From contig NW_024468545.1 in the NCBI RefSeq assembly GCF_001632365.1, positions 323,731 to 387,730 on the forward strand: a stretch of 64,000 nt of DNA, given 5' to 3'. The notes under the pieces are model-generated. The model had not been told where the DNA came from and made no database searches. It saw nothing but the letters and a program-made list of their open reading frames with translations. The first letter of the stretch is position 1, and each line of letters starts with the position of its first letter. The translations under genes and the position numbers were made by a program. This DNA comes from Laetiporus sulphureus 93-53. Lineage: Eukaryota > Basidiomycota > Agaricomycetes > Polyporales > Laetiporaceae. Shown here one piece after another: positions 12,355-24,233 of the stretch.

Positions 12355-13892
12355 ATGTCAAGCTACAAACCGTCCGCGCCATCGTACGGCACCGGCAGGA
12401 GCGAAGGTTGGGAGTCCGACGAGGGACCTTACCTGATGGATTTCGCCGACCCACAGTTGCTTGGTCATTATAAGGAGCACCTCACGCAGGTCGCTCATTA
12501 GTTTCGCACATACATATGGCATCAAGAGCTTTGCCCGAGTGCTGGGGCCACCGCGGCGTGAGTGATTAGCGGCCTCGATGCGATGCGAGAGCTGACGTCC
12601 ACTCACAGGCTTCTGTGGCCTATCCTGAAAATACCCTCGCGAGTTTTGAGAAGGCGTTACGAGATGGTGCTGAAGGTGTTGAGAGTGGTGCGCTACATGA
12701 TGCCTCGGTGTCAAAACGTTCACCTGATGATCGCCGTCAGATATTCACGTATCTCTAGACGATGTTGTTCTGATGTTCCACGATCCATGTACGTGTCCTT
12801 CAAATTCAACGAGATGTGGCGCGTTAACCCAGTCTGCGCGCGGGAGTAGTTCTGAATCGGACAACGAACGGCAAAGGTGCACGCGGACTGCCATCGCCTC
12901 GTCATCGTATCGTACTCACACGATGCTATCCGTGACTTTCAGGTTTCATCAAGGGCCAGCGTTGGTACGGCCCCGACGGCATGCAGCACCTGCGCACACT
13001 GAAGGAGCCCAAGCAGCCCATCCCCACCTTCGCAGAGACAATAGCCCTATTCATGCAGGTCAGCCCCCCCCCCTTGCTACCCGTCCTCCTTCTCATGCAC
13101 CCCAATTCGCAGCCAGAGAACCGTCATGCGAAGCTGCACGTCGACATCAAGGCCTCCAATGACCCCGAGAGGCTCTTCGAGCTCATGCATAAGACGATCT
13201 CCTCCATCCCGGATTGGGAGACCGCGCTCGCGCCGCGCTTGTGGCTCGGCGTGTGGCACCCCAAGTTCATCCCGCATGCCACGCGCCTCTTGCCATACTG
13301 CACGCTCGTGCACATCGGGTTCAACTTGCACGTTTCGCGGACGTGCTTTTGGGAGAGCTGCGATGTGTTCTCGGTGTACTTTGGCATGCTCGCGTCCCGC
13401 GATGGGCTCAGGTGAGTGTGTGGGTGTGGGTATGTAAGATGGAGCGGGCGGCTGATGGGTATTGCTGTAGGTTCAGAGAGGAATGCAAGAGGGCAGGAAA
13501 GAAGCTTATCGTGTGGACGCTGAACCGGCCGGAAGAGATGATCGAGGTGGGCGCTCTGGGTTCACTTGTCGTCAACGCTCTCATCATTCTCCCAGGCTGT
13601 CCGATGGGACGTTGATGTCCTCCTCACTGACGTGCCGCATCTCTGGCACGAGTTGCACACCTCTCTAGACGGTGCGTGTCGGCCGTCTCGAGTCGGTCAT
13701 GATCCCACTGACCATCCTCCAGCGGACTTCAACAAGACCGTCTCTCGGTATAATCGGACATTCCTATGGACGACATGGCGCTACTATGCTCCTGTCGTAT
13801 ACTTCTGGGCGGCACTCGCATACCTCTACCTCCAGTATGTTGTTGGGCCGCTGCAGGGCAAGCCGCGCGGTATTGCCGCAAGGACAAATTAA
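12355..13892 (+). CDS. PGC1: Glycerophosphodiester phosphodiesterase, Pgc1-like
   Basis: A GDPD-family TIM barrel followed by one C-terminal membrane helix (YYAPVVYFWAALAYLYLQYV), the layout of yeast Pgc1, a phosphatidylglycerol phospholipase C. Visible active-site blocks: GHRG with PENT, then DIH and FHD, and later LHVDIKASN and VDVLLTDVP. Exons that fit in frame: 12355-12489 (approximate end), about 12535-12557, 12609-12687, 12741-12788, 12850-12876 (27 bases), 12943-13058, 13113-13411, 13471-13546, 13596-13671, 13723-13892. The 27-base exon restores a FLNRTTNGKG segment expected after FHD. The first exon junction is uncertain: a simple GT donor at 12490 gives the wrong phase. A GC donor a few bases earlier, or a GT donor near 12466, would restore it. 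Confidence 0.85.
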
Positions 13893-14244
13893 GGTAGCGG
13901 ATAAGTTATTTCTATATTGCTAGATGCCATAGATGCGGTCACCGGCTCTGGGATATCTGTGTCGTCCAATAATGAAGGTACTATCCATTGTCCACGAGCA
14001 TGCCACGACCATCTACCTACGATCGACCGTGCTCACAGACGACATACAGGAAACCCGCTCGCCATTAATGCAGGAGGTTTCAGGACCTGCTGTGTGAAAC
14101 TCTACTTGGGATTCTAGATAGCATTACTCGATAGCCATAAAACACATGCTTTCCATTCATCCCAACTTGCCTCGCTCCTGGAATATTGGTGGTATCGAGG
14201 CATCTGAGGGCTTCCGAGGGCTCTCTTGTGTGTTTTCCATAATC
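13893..14244. other. Short intergenic spacer
   Basis: No coding exon seen between the phosphodiesterase stop and the first base of the GMC relic. Confidence 0.5.
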
Positions 14245-14935
14245 TGGTCATTACACTTGTGGCGTTCCGGCACAATACAACGCATGGAGCTAGCAAGGAC
14301 GTTCTGATTGGTCGTATGCCCACTTTGAGCATTATCTCGACAGATCTGAGCACTGGATCCTTGGACCAACACCGAAGGAGTATCACGAGTTGAACGGTAA
14401 GCACCCTCCAACAGGCCAGGATCGGAACCTCCAACTTGAACCCACTACACTCCAGAACCTTTGCAAGTGAAGTCGCTCGACGACTATTCCTTTGGATTGT
14501 TTAAGAGGTCCGTGAACATCTTTAACTCTTCGACTGTCGGTGTAATCATGATCCTCCTGCCAAGGGCGGCCGAGGCTATCCAGCATTTGGGCTATCGCGA
14601 GATCAGAGTCGACGTCATTCGCCGCTGGAGCCTAGCGTGAGTTTCACCGAGCTACAGCATACTTTGGATTGGGCCAGAGTACGTCGGTCTTCCTCCTTCC
14701 GCGCCTATCTTCCACGTCAATTTGTGGACGAACCCGAGAATCTCTATATATGCACCATGATGAATACTATAGCTTGTAGGATAAAGTTCTCCGTAGAGGG
14801 CCACGGAATTGTTCGCCCCGTCGGCGTGAACTTGCAGCCCATCCGCGGAGGATCAGTCCGCGTTGTCACCTCTCGGCATGAAATAGTCATCGCTTGCGAC
14901 GCACTCCGCAATCCACAGCTCTTGATGCTCAGGTA
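14245..14935 (+). pseudogene. GMC oxidoreductase relic A
   Basis: Decayed copy of exons 3 (second half), 4 and 5 of the intact GMC gene at 17929-20076, in the same orientation. Matching landmarks: a segment like CGVPAQYN..WS, the AEAIQ..GY block, RSSSFRAYLPR.FV, ENL.IC, VACK/ACRIKFS and ALRNPQLLMLR. The exon borders (GTAAGC and GTACGG donors) are still recognisable. Lesions: frameshifts, an in-frame TGA just before the SSSFRAYLP block, and no trace of the FAD-binding N terminus or the C-terminal active-site histidines. It cannot make an enzyme. Confidence 0.85.
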
Positions 14936-15513
14936 CGGCTCCACATAGTTACTAGTGTTGTATCCTCCCATTGAAACATTTAACAAACCCCATCCCGCGA
15001 AGATGGTGATTGACATACGTGGAAAGCCATCAATGTCAGATATAAAAGGGAAAGCGTAGCTGAGAAGTGCTGAAAAGATCAGTTGTAGTGATAGTGACCA
15101 CTATCCACGAAACCGTCATCTTCTGCTCTGCTGTTGGATTTTGTACTGTCCAATTCCTGGAGCTCGATGTTGTCGCAATTTCAATTGATGCGTACTAAAG
15201 ACGGTCGAGTGGCCCTGCTCAAGGACTATTTGAATATGTTGCTTGCCTACAACGTTGAAAATCGAAGACTACCCCTTGAATTAATAGTCGAATTCGTGCA
15301 ACATGTTCGGCGTTCGACGTGCGCAGTGCGCAGGCCCAGCTGCGGGATCCTGTGACCACGATGTACCCAAAATAGAAGTTATTCTCGCCTGGCTGTGTTC
15401 CCAGTCAGTCCCAAATTGAACGATTCCTCTTCACCCACTTGCTTCCCCCCCCCCGTATTCAACTTCAACCTCTCCTTTCATACCCCTGCTGGCCTTCGAC
15501 CGACTCCAGCGCC
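14936..15513. other. Intergenic region upstream of the CFEM gene
   Basis: No exon recognised. A C-rich run occurs at about 15446-15455. Presumed promoter and leader of the gene starting at 15514. Confidence 0.5.
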
Positions 15514-16550
15514 ATGCTACTTTCTTCACTTCCCATCTCGCTCCTTCTCCTCGTCTCGCCTGTCTGGGGAGCGGACTCCCTCTCGTCTTCCGGTTCGGTC
15601 TCCGTGTCGGCGTCGGAAACCGTTAGCGCGAGCGCGAGCGCGAGCGTGAACTTGAGCTCGGCGTCGAGCGCGAGCAGCAGCTCAGGAGCGAATTTGTCGT
15701 CAACGAGTACGGCGTCGTATCCCAGCCTGAGCGGGTACTCGACCTGCGGTGTGTCTGCTGCCAAGTCGGGACTTCTGGACTGCTGACACGCTGCTGTGCT
15801 TTTGTGGTCATAGTGGACACCTGCCTTGACTCGGCGGTTGCCAATGCTGGGTGTGACAGTGTCGTGGAGGTAGACTGCTTCTGTGGATCAAAGTAAGTCG
15901 TCCCTGGATCGATTCCCGTTACGTCGATGGTTGTATGAACGGAGAATCGGGTTCATGTCGCTTCTACTCCGGAGATTTTTGCAGCTTCGCTTCCCTGAGA
16001 TGCTCGTCAATCACACTTTACAAAATGTTGATTGCACCGTCGATGGACCAGGTGCAATGGAGTATGATGAGAGCTCAGCAATGTCCCTTAACTTTCCATT
16101 GTCGCGCTGTTTAACTCGTCATTGTGGACATCTTCTTTCTCCCGCCCTTGTTGCTCTTCTGACTCTGCACTGTACTTACGCGCCTCCAGCTCAACCCTCT
16201 TCATTGGGAACCTCACCTCCTGCATGGCCTCCAATTGCCCCGCGAGCCTTTCCTCCGCCGAGTCCCTCGCGGACCGCTTCTGCGCGCTAGCGTCCATAAG
16301 CACCTCCCTCAGCTTTGCTACGACCTCCCTTTCGGCATCCACCTCGTCTGCATTTACTTCCAGCGCGACGTCCACGTCCTCCACCGCGGTCCTGAGCGTT
16401 ACTTCTGCGTCGAGCACGTCGTCAAGTGCGAACACAACAGGTACCAGCACCAGCACCAGTACGACCTCCGCGGCGGACCGTGCACAGGTAGCCTTTGCGT
16501 TCGTCATGGGCGCGGCAGCTGCGTTGGTCGGCATTGCACTCGGGTGTTGA
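15514..16550 (+). CDS. CFEM-domain cell-surface protein, probably GPI-anchored
   Basis: Three exons (15514-15748, 15814-15892, 16190-16550) give 224 residues. Order: signal peptide (MLLSSLPISLLLLVSPVWG, about 1-20), a short Ser/Ala-rich linker, an eight-cysteine CFEM domain, a long Ser/Thr-rich stalk, and a C-terminal hydrophobic tail (VAFAFVMGAAAALVGIAL) typical of GPI attachment. CFEM cysteine landmarks are VDTCLDSAVANAGC, DCFCGS, LTSCMASNC and ADRFC, split between exons 1/2 and 3. CFEM proteins sit in fungal walls or plasma membranes; some bind haem or act at host or substrate surfaces, but no such role can be read here. The second intron is unusually long (297 bases) and contains a coding-like segment at about 15987-16051 that I left out. 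The ATG chosen starts the signal peptide. Confidence 0.85.
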
Positions 16551-17087
16551 TGTATGGCGTGATGGGTCTATACGTTCGAGGCGTTGCTCCGTTGCTCGTC
16601 TCTCTCTCTCTGCCGATGCTTTCTCCGGACGATTCGATAGCATCGGCAGACGGTCGCGCCGTAGCACGTTTCGGCCATTGTGGAAGGGGTTGAACAGACA
16701 GTCGTCATGCACGGATACGGATCTACCATACCTATATACTGCGCGATAGGGTTATCCTCGGCCAGCTCACGATCAGATTCACGGTTTTCAGCCGTCGTTT
16801 GCACGCCCCGTTTTACTTGTACTTTCTTCTAGTCCCTTTCGTTGTGAAATGCATTCAGCCAGACGCTCGTTTTGCTGTGCTGTGTGGACGGAATGACTAC
16901 TCGGCGTGTTGATGGTTGACGTCTCTCTTTGATTCCATGGGTTCTTGCTGATAGCTACTTGCGTACGGTGTTGAATTTGTCGGTCGGGCGCTCCCTCGCG
17001 GGACACGGATATGTGATTGATTTGATACCCTCTTTACACGGCGAGAGCTCATGCATGGATTGATAGATACCCCCGACCAACCGAACG
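16551..17087. other. Intergenic, 3' of the CFEM gene
   Basis: Includes a short TC-dinucleotide run near 16600. No exon seen. Confidence 0.5.
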
Positions 17088-17163
17088 TCAATACTCAACG
17101 ACGACGTCATCATCCACCTGCATCTGCACTTGCCCCACACCCTCCTCCTTCGCCTTCGCCTCA
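17088..17163 (-). pseudogene. Relic of the pinin-like gene C terminus
   Basis: On the minus strand about 75 bases encode a tail almost identical to the end of the pinin-like protein at 22899-24233: EAKAKEEG, then QMQ, then an acidic run ending in VEY and a stop. The match stops abruptly on both sides. Several differences are GCG to GTG, that is C to T at CpG. No other part of the pinin-like gene is recognisable next to it. Confidence 0.75.
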
Positions 17164-17928
17164 GAACTAGCTTGAGGATTATCTTTGAGAATCCGGAAAG
17201 CCGGACATCGACGGTCATCCAGAAGATTCTGAGCGCTACATACTAGCTACACGCCCTACCTCGCTGGCGCTCCGAGTCTTCTTGTGTTAGCGTCGCGTGG
17301 ATCAGTCGGCCTAAGTCCGCAGGGAGATGATGTTGATGTCTTCATCCGACTTTTTGGCAGCCAGCCACGTTGTCTGATTCTAACAGGCCAGATAGATCAT
17401 GAGAGAACATCTAGAAGATGATCGCGAGGGCAAGCAAGGGGTAAGGACGTGTACGGCACTAGGTTTCTCCAATGAGCTTCCATACTGTGCTGAAATGCTG
17501 CACTGTCCACCAGGCATTTGAGAATGGTGATCTTTCAAATAATGATACATACTTGACGATGCGCGCGCATCATGATTCATGAGCTTGGGTGAGTAGCGAA
17601 GTGTTCTTCCGAGTTCTGATCGCTAGCTGAGCCACTATGTTGGTATCTATCAGTTGATATCAAGCTGAAACAACAGGGGTTTCGAGCACCGGATGTCTAG
17701 CCGATCGAATTTCTGCCGACTCAATTCATCTTCTTTCTGAGAAGCCTACTCAGGCCAGCACGCATTCCATCGCCAATTTTCTTATCCACCAGCATATATC
17801 ATGAGTTCTGATCGTAGCGAGCTTGACTTCAATTCAACCCCATCCCTCGACGGACAGAGTCTGAGGGCTTCTGAATAGTCCGCATTCGCTCTCATATATT
17901 ACTATATATTACAAACGCCCGTTCATTC
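17164..17928. other. Intergenic region upstream of the GMC gene
   Basis: No exon recognised. A TATA-rich stretch (TATATTACTATATATTAC) at about 17894-17911 lies 20 to 35 bases before the GMC start codon and may be the core promoter. Confidence 0.45.
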
Positions 17929-20076
17929 ATGTGGCCGTTTACGCCAAACAATCCGTTCCAGCGTCCGCTGCATACATTGAGGGCACAGTATGACTACATC
18001 GTCATTGGCGGTATGGAGATCAAGTCTGGTGTGCGTAGTCTGAATATACTAATGGATGTCCACATCTAGGGGGAACCGGTGGATGTGTTGTGGCGCGTCG
18101 GCTAGCCGAAGACAAAAAGAGCACTGTCCTGCTGATCGAGAGAGGCGATGCCGCGGACTCGTGAGTACTCTCGACAATACTATCTGACAGATAATCGTCA
18201 TCATTCTGGTCGGACTCGGAGCAGGTGGTTTCACTGGATCCCTGCCATCTCTACCCACCATTTATCGGATGGGAAGCACAGCTGGGTCTGCGACAGTGTG
18301 CAAGATGATCGCTTCGGCCGGAACTTCACCCTTATTTGCGGGTCAGGTTTAGGTGGTACGAGCCGCATCAATAGCTGTCTCTATACCTGCGGTGTCCCAG
18401 CGCAGTACAACACATGGAGCCAGCAAGGACGGTCCGGATGGTCGTATGACGATTTCAAGCCTTACCTCGACAAGTCCGAGCACTGGCTTGGGCCACCACC
18501 GAACGAGTACCACGGGCTGAACGGTATGTCATCTGTATCGGCGCGAGCATAAGACTCATCGATCCTCTTAGGGCCTTTGCAAGTGAAATCATTCGAAGGC
18601 CATTTCTTTGGCTCATGCGAGAGGTTTGTTATCGGTTATGTGCTTCACGAACCGATTTATGATGACGATGTCGCTCAGAGCGGCTGAGGCTATCCAGCGA
18701 TTAGGCTATCATGCAATCACTGATATGCGTTCACCGCTAGCGCCGAGTGTTGGCTCTAATAAGATGCAGTATACTATCGATTCAGATGGACGTCGATCGT
18801 CCTCATTTCGGGCTTATCTTCCACGTCCCTTCGTAGAGGGGCATGAGAATCTGCACATTTGCGCGAATACCGTGGCATGCAAGCTAGAGTTCTCTGAAGA
18901 GAACGATGGGACTGTCCGCGCCGTCGGTGTGGAACTGCAGCCTATCCACGGAAGGTTGACACGCACCATCACAGCTCGACATGAAATTGTCCTTACTTGT
19001 GGTGCGCTCCGCAATCCCCAGCTTCTAATGCTCAGGTGTGTTTCTTTATCTGTTCGTTGCAGAAGAAGGCACATTGTTAAAATGCATCGGCAGCGGTATT
19101 GGTCCTGAGCAACATCTTCGTGAAATGGGAATCCGCATGATCAAGCACTCCCCAGGGGTCGGACAGCATCTTGTACGTCATATTATCGTATGGTGTGCCT
19201 CGATCATTTACTGATGGCCTCCCTCCAGCAAGATCACCTTCTGATCAACACTATCTACAACTGTCGGATGGCCGATTCGTTGTACGGAATCATCAAGCGT
19301 CCGAGTATTCTCCTTCGTGAAATTTTCAACTACGTTCGGAAAGGAACGGGATGGTTGCTAGGTACCCTCGTCGAGGTTGAGACATTTGGCATCTCTTCTC
19401 TTGTTCAACCGGACGGAAACCTTCGCCCTCTTTCTGAGGAGCGCCTAGATTCGTACAATCCACGAAACCTACCCGACTTTGCGATCATGTTTGTTCGTGA
19501 AAACTTCTTACTTCTGGAGAATCATGCTAATCTTGACCTATCTAGACCGCCATGGCCGATCCCAGGCTGCCCGGTGTAAACAAGTCAAAGGGAACAGCTA
19601 GCATCAACGTCGGTCTTATGACCGCAAGGTCCAGCGGCCAGGTGTCGCTGCGCTCTTTGGATCCACGTGCCGACCCGCTGTGCGAAATGCGATACTTATC
19701 AGCTCCAGAAGATGTCGCAGTGCTTCGTGCAGGTCTCCGCACAGCGGCGGCGATTGCTCGTGAGATGCGCACCGCTGGTTATCCTTTAGAAGCGTGTATA
19801 GTTCCTGACACCACCAGCGATACCGCATTGGATAGTTTCATCTGGGAACGTGTAGGCACAATGTACCATTACTCCAGCACATGCCGCATGGCCCCGCAGG
19901 AAGACGAGCATCCCGGCGTCGTCGACGACAGCTTGCGTGTGCACGGCATCCCGAACCTGCGTATCGCTGATGCCAGCATCTTCCCGGACGTTCCCGCAGC
20001 TCACCCGCAAGCGCTTGTCTATGCTGTGGCTGAGAAATGTGCGGACATGATTCGTCGGGAAGCAGGCTCTTTATAG
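17929..20076 (+). CDS. GMC oxidoreductase (FAD-dependent alcohol oxidase or dehydrogenase type)
   Basis: Eight exons (17929-18010, 18070-18160, 18225-18523, 18572-18623, 18679-19035, 19094-19172, 19229-19492, 19546-20076) join in frame to 584 residues. The N-terminal Rossmann motif GGGTGG lies at about 27-32. Also present: LLIERGD (FAD ribose site), the GMC signatures GSGLGGTSRIN and GALRNPQLLML.SGIGP, and the C-terminal active-site pair, His in YHYSSTCRM (about 516) and His in AAHPQA (about 561). No signal peptide or membrane segment is visible, which argues against a classical secreted aryl-alcohol oxidase. The substrate cannot be assigned; choline or aryl-alcohol oxidoreductases share this fold. 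Two decayed copies lie nearby (14245-14935 and 21478-21735). Confidence 0.9.
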
Positions 20077-21477
20077 AGCTGTCACGTAGGTAAGCTATCA
20101 GTACTGCACTCTGCCCTTGAGATTGTCTGAGCCGGCTTTCGAATCCTTTCGCAGTCTTTTTTCTTGGTATAATTCTGAGGTTTTCGGCGTGCTATTCGAA
20201 CCCTATCTGGTCCATGCGCCCCGTGCACTCTATAACGACTGTCGCGTGTGTAATTCTCGTCGAATTCCGTTACAAACTACTTCCTACATGAATGAGTTCC
20301 ATCACAACGCGAACACGGCATGAAGGGACTGCAACGGTGCAAGTAAAATATGTGCCAGCGAATAGTATACCAGAAACAACTCCAAAATGAGCACTGAACG
20401 CAGGCAGTTAGTACCATGCACTTTGTCTCCTGACCAGCTGATAATTACCATTTAACGGCGTCATCATCAGCGGCAACTGCCTGCATCAGCACAAGCGCAG
20501 CATTCTCTTCCTTCACTTCTGTACTCTCCCGCTTCCTTCACTCTCTTCATGTCGGGCCAATTCTTGGTTGCTATCTAAAGCTCGTTCATCCGGTTTCCCA
20601 TCGAGAGTCGCGACGTACTTGTCCTCCTCGAGACTCTGCGAAGAAGAGACCGCGGACTCGTTTGGCACCTCGAAGACCTCGTGTTTGTGGTGTTTTGGTG
20701 GTGCGTGAATCTACTGCCGCAACACGCTACCGTACCTTTATTTTCATCCTACAGCTCGCCTTCTATGTGAGAGACCGCATTGAAACTACCTGATTGCATT
20801 ATATCGGATGCTTTTTTTTTGGAATAAGGATGATGCTTCCTGTCCGATGCAACAGGAGACAGACGTCGGACATTCCGACCCCAACGAGAATACTCAGAAG
20901 CCATCTGAATCTTCTCCAGGCGGAGTTGAAGATCTTGTTGAGGACACATGGGCAACTACTGATTGGCCGCATCGATTCAACCATCGGTCAATTGTAGACC
21001 GATTAAGGACATAAATTGGTCCTGCTGCGGGGAGAATCGTCAGATAATGACCAAATACGACCCATACGTCTCATATGTTCGCGTTGGCATTGGCAGCAGG
21101 ATCAAGCAGTCGACATATGAAGAGCGAAAGCTCATCAAAGACCTCTAACAAATCAAAGGAGTAGCCTTCAACTGATCTCACTTGCAAGCGCCCCTGCAAG
21201 CATTGAGCCGCAATTCTGGCTCTATCACGGAGGCGCACCGTTCACCCCATGGTATTTCCTGATCCAGTGCTGAGCCTTGTCGAGGAAATGCTTGATGACG
21301 CTGTAAGACCATTCGAAGCATACCCGCCGACTCCACGCAGCCTACTGCGCCGAAACGCCATACGTGAGTGACATGCAACCGGTGATGCGGCTCGTTTTAT
21401 CAGAATTTAACCCACAAACGGAAAAAAAAACAGGCTAGTCCAAAATGATTGGCATGGACGTTATTGCTGGTCTGCTA
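20077..21477. other. Intergenic region with no firm gene
   Basis: A plus-strand frame at about 20808-21014 reads acidic and protein-like, and one at about 20580-20780 is open. Neither has a start, splice context or family resemblance that I can support. Poly-A runs occur at 21420-21430 and poly-T at 20813-20820. Confidence 0.4.
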
Positions 21478-21735
21478 TTTTTCTGTCCGAGAGACGATGG
21501 TTAGATATGGCAAGGATCCAATGAAGCCATCTATTTGAGCCAATCACGTCAACAAGCAACCTCCAATGTGTGAAGTTAGAATGCATACGCATCTGCGGCG
21601 TTGCCTCTCCCAAACAACAAAATAGTGCTGTCCTCATCTTTGGTAAGTCGGCGCGCCACAGCGCGCCCGCCGCTGCCCCTACACGTAGACTATCGCGCAT
21701 AGAGTATATATCGGAAATTTGATCTCCCAATCTTA
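21478..21735 (-). pseudogene. GMC oxidoreductase relic B, inverted
   Basis: On the minus strand this stretch matches the end of intron 1, exon 2, intron 2 and the first part of exon 3 of the GMC gene at 17929-20076. The clearest block reads RWLHWILAISNHRLSDRK, against RWFHWIPAISTHHLSDGK in the intact gene. Upstream, the exon 2 region around VVARRLAEDKKSTVLLIERGD is recognisable at base level but frameshifted. Only the 5' portion is present, the complement of relic A, which keeps only the 3' portion. Confidence 0.75.
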
Positions 21736-22898
21736 TGCCATAACGAGATGATACTGTAACGGTAAGCGAGACGCTGGTATGATTGTCATCGTGTACGGTC
21801 ATATGTGTCACCTGGTAGATCAGCACCGAAGTGTGAACGGAAAAAAAAAACAGAGAGTCGCCTACAGCGGTGATTATTAGCGGAGGTCCATCCGACCACA
21901 AGTATCAGATTCAGTGCAACGAATGCAGCAGCCGTATTGCAACCAGCAGTAAAAGAGCCTGAAAAGTGGGATGGATTAGAAGGAACGCGAGGAACCTTGG
22001 CTGTGAGAACGGGAGGATTGAATTGTTGCGAGAAGAACGAAGCATTGTGTTTCAGAACTCCAGAAGGCATACTCACATAAATCCACCAGAAGGAGCATAC
22101 GGCGGATCATAGTTCAAATTGGTATTGCGCCATGACCTCATGGTTTCGCAGAGTGTGATGATGCGCTTAGCGATTTCATAACAGAGCAGGCGACATATCA
22201 GTCCTTGAAATTTGTTGCCTTGACTCTGAACGTGCGCTGTAAAATTTGGAGTCTCAGTGGCATTTTTGAAAAAACAGTTGTACGTGCCCAACTTAGAAGC
22301 TTATCAGTACGTGCTAGCCACCGCAAGATCACTCAGGCCATTAACTCACATGATGGAGCAAAAACTCTTTCTGAGAACCTCATGGTTCATGATTGGCCAT
22401 CTGTGTACCTCGGAGAGATTGCAGAAGGACTCATGCATGGCTGAATCCTGCGAGACGTAATGAGAGGCGTGCAGCCTGCAGCCATGACCGGGTACAAAAA
22501 GCGCGGCGGATTGGAGACAAATCGCCTCGACCAATTCTAAATGAGTAGATGTAGATGAGAGTGAAGGCCGAGGCATGGATTGTCAAATCGAACCATCGAC
22601 AGCATCTCGGGATCATCATTCTTCCGACCGCAGCGCGAACACTGCCGTTCTCCGCCTGCACAATATGAATGTGGGACAACTAGAGCTTCTAGAACGCATG
22701 CGTCGGTGCGCATTCATGATACCTAGTTGTGGACGTAGGACACGTAGGTAAGACCGCATCGAGGGATTGCAACAGACCAGCTAACAGCATTTTCACGATA
22801 TGTGCCAGAAAATACATTAAGAACAATTCAACGAGCATGGAAAAGCAATACAGATTCAAGCAATATCACGCACTGTAAGTCTCCAGACCACCTGAATG
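21736..22898. other. Intergenic region with weak minus-strand coding-like segments
   Basis: Minus-strand frames at about 22080-22290 and 22346-22680 read like protein, and a GTGAGT donor lies at the end of the second. Joining them through that donor gives an early stop. I do not recognise the product. It may be a decayed gene or chance. Confidence 0.35.
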
Positions 22899-24233
22899 CT
22901 AATACTCGACAGCGTCCTCATCGTCCGCCTGCATCTGCGCCTGCCCCGCACCCTCCTCCTTCGCCTTCGCTTCCTGCTCCCGCTTCCCCTCCTCCGGCGG
23001 CGCCTGCTGGCCGCCACCATCATCCACGTCCATCTTTCCCTCCTCGTCTTTCTCCTTCGTCGTCCCGTTCTGCTTCTCCTCGGGAATCGCGACCTCCTTA
23101 TCCTCTTTCACCTTCTCCGAGTTTTGCTCGGGTGCGGACGCGGTCGCGTCGGTCACCTCAATGTCCTCGTCCTGCGGCTTCGCTGCGGCCCTGCTGCGCG
23201 CTTCTTCCTCCGCGACGCGCTGTCGTAGCCGGGTGATCTCCGCGATTCCAGCGGTGCGCTCCGATGCGAACGATGCCCATTCTGCTTCCGTAGCGATGTT
23301 TGCCTGTGTTTCATGCGGAAAGGGTTTACCTGTGTGAGGTTCAGAGGCTCGACGAGATTTTGGCATACACGTACCTCTTCCTTCCTCTTCTTCAGGAACG
23401 CCTCCTGTGACGGCAGTAGCACTGCTGGGAGGTAGTACAGAGGCGGCGGGTGCGTCCGTGGTGGCCCCGCCAGGGCTGCTCGTATCGAGCTTGCAGGCTG
23501 TGCACCGATGTAGTCGGTATCCATGCTGACGGGAGCATCCGTGGGTGGTGACGAAGGCACCTCGAGCTCGAGAATGGTATCGGATGTGAGGAGGAAGTTA
23601 GCGAGGAGAGGAAGGCGTGTCCGGCGTAGTTTTTGCTGAGGGAGGGAAAGTTAGATACGCATGTAGAAGCATGGTGAGGTATCGCTGCTGTTTGCAGACG
23701 AGGTTGTGAAGCGGGAGTGGAGAATGAGTAGACGTACAATAGAGTCTTTCAGCTGAAGCTCCTCCTCCCGCCGGTTCGCAGCCGTCTTGTCTTTCTTTGC
23801 CTCTTCAGCACGACGGACGCTGTCCGTCTCCCTCCGTAGCTTTTCCTGCAGCCGATGCTCAATCATCTGCCGCTTCTTCGCCTATCCACGACATCATCCG
23901 TCAGCACGCCATCTCATACATATAGTTCATCGACTGATACACGCACCGCCTCGCTCTGATTCCGCTGGCGGTCCTCGTTCTTCGCCTTGGTAAGTGTGCC
24001 CACGGCGAGCGCAAACATCGACTTGCCACGCCTGCGCTGCTCGCTGCCCATCTCGATTCGCGGCCGTTTCCTGGCCTTCTCCTCTGGCGGCGGGGCCTGT
24101 GGCTGCGTCACCTCCATCATGGGCGTGTCTGCGTCGGGCGCGACGGCCGGCTGTGGTCTAAGTCAGGAGATGGATGAGCTCGGCTCTGCATGCGCACGAT
24201 GCATGATTAAAAAACGCACGATTCTGTTGCCAT
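22899..24233 (-). CDS. Pinin/SDK/MemA-domain protein, splicing-associated
   Basis: Five minus-strand exons (24233-24220, 24157-23947, 23881-23738, 23635-23375, 23303-22899) join in frame to 344 residues. The first exon is only 14 bases. A basic segment (EEKARKRPRIEM) precedes the pinin_SDK_memA core, with GKSMFALAVGTLTKAKNED and a long charged helix (AKKRQMIEHRLQEKLRRETDSVRRAEE). The tail is highly acidic and low in complexity, ending DDEDAVEY. In animals pinin is a nuclear-speckle and exon-junction-complex partner; the fungal protein is likely nuclear and linked to pre-mRNA processing (inference). It is divergent from the SRP72-like gene with only 243 bases between start codons. A 75-base copy of its C terminus survives at 17088-17163. 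Confidence 0.85.

Noticed and set aside
15987..16051. Extra coding-like segment (RFPEMLVNHTLQNVD) inside the CFEM gene
   Set aside because: The eight-cysteine CFEM pattern is complete when exon 2 joins 16190 directly in phase; including this segment breaks the phase.
16600..16614. TC dinucleotide runs here and at 61180-61193
   Set aside because: Too short to be informative microsatellites and not next to a splice or promoter element of interest.
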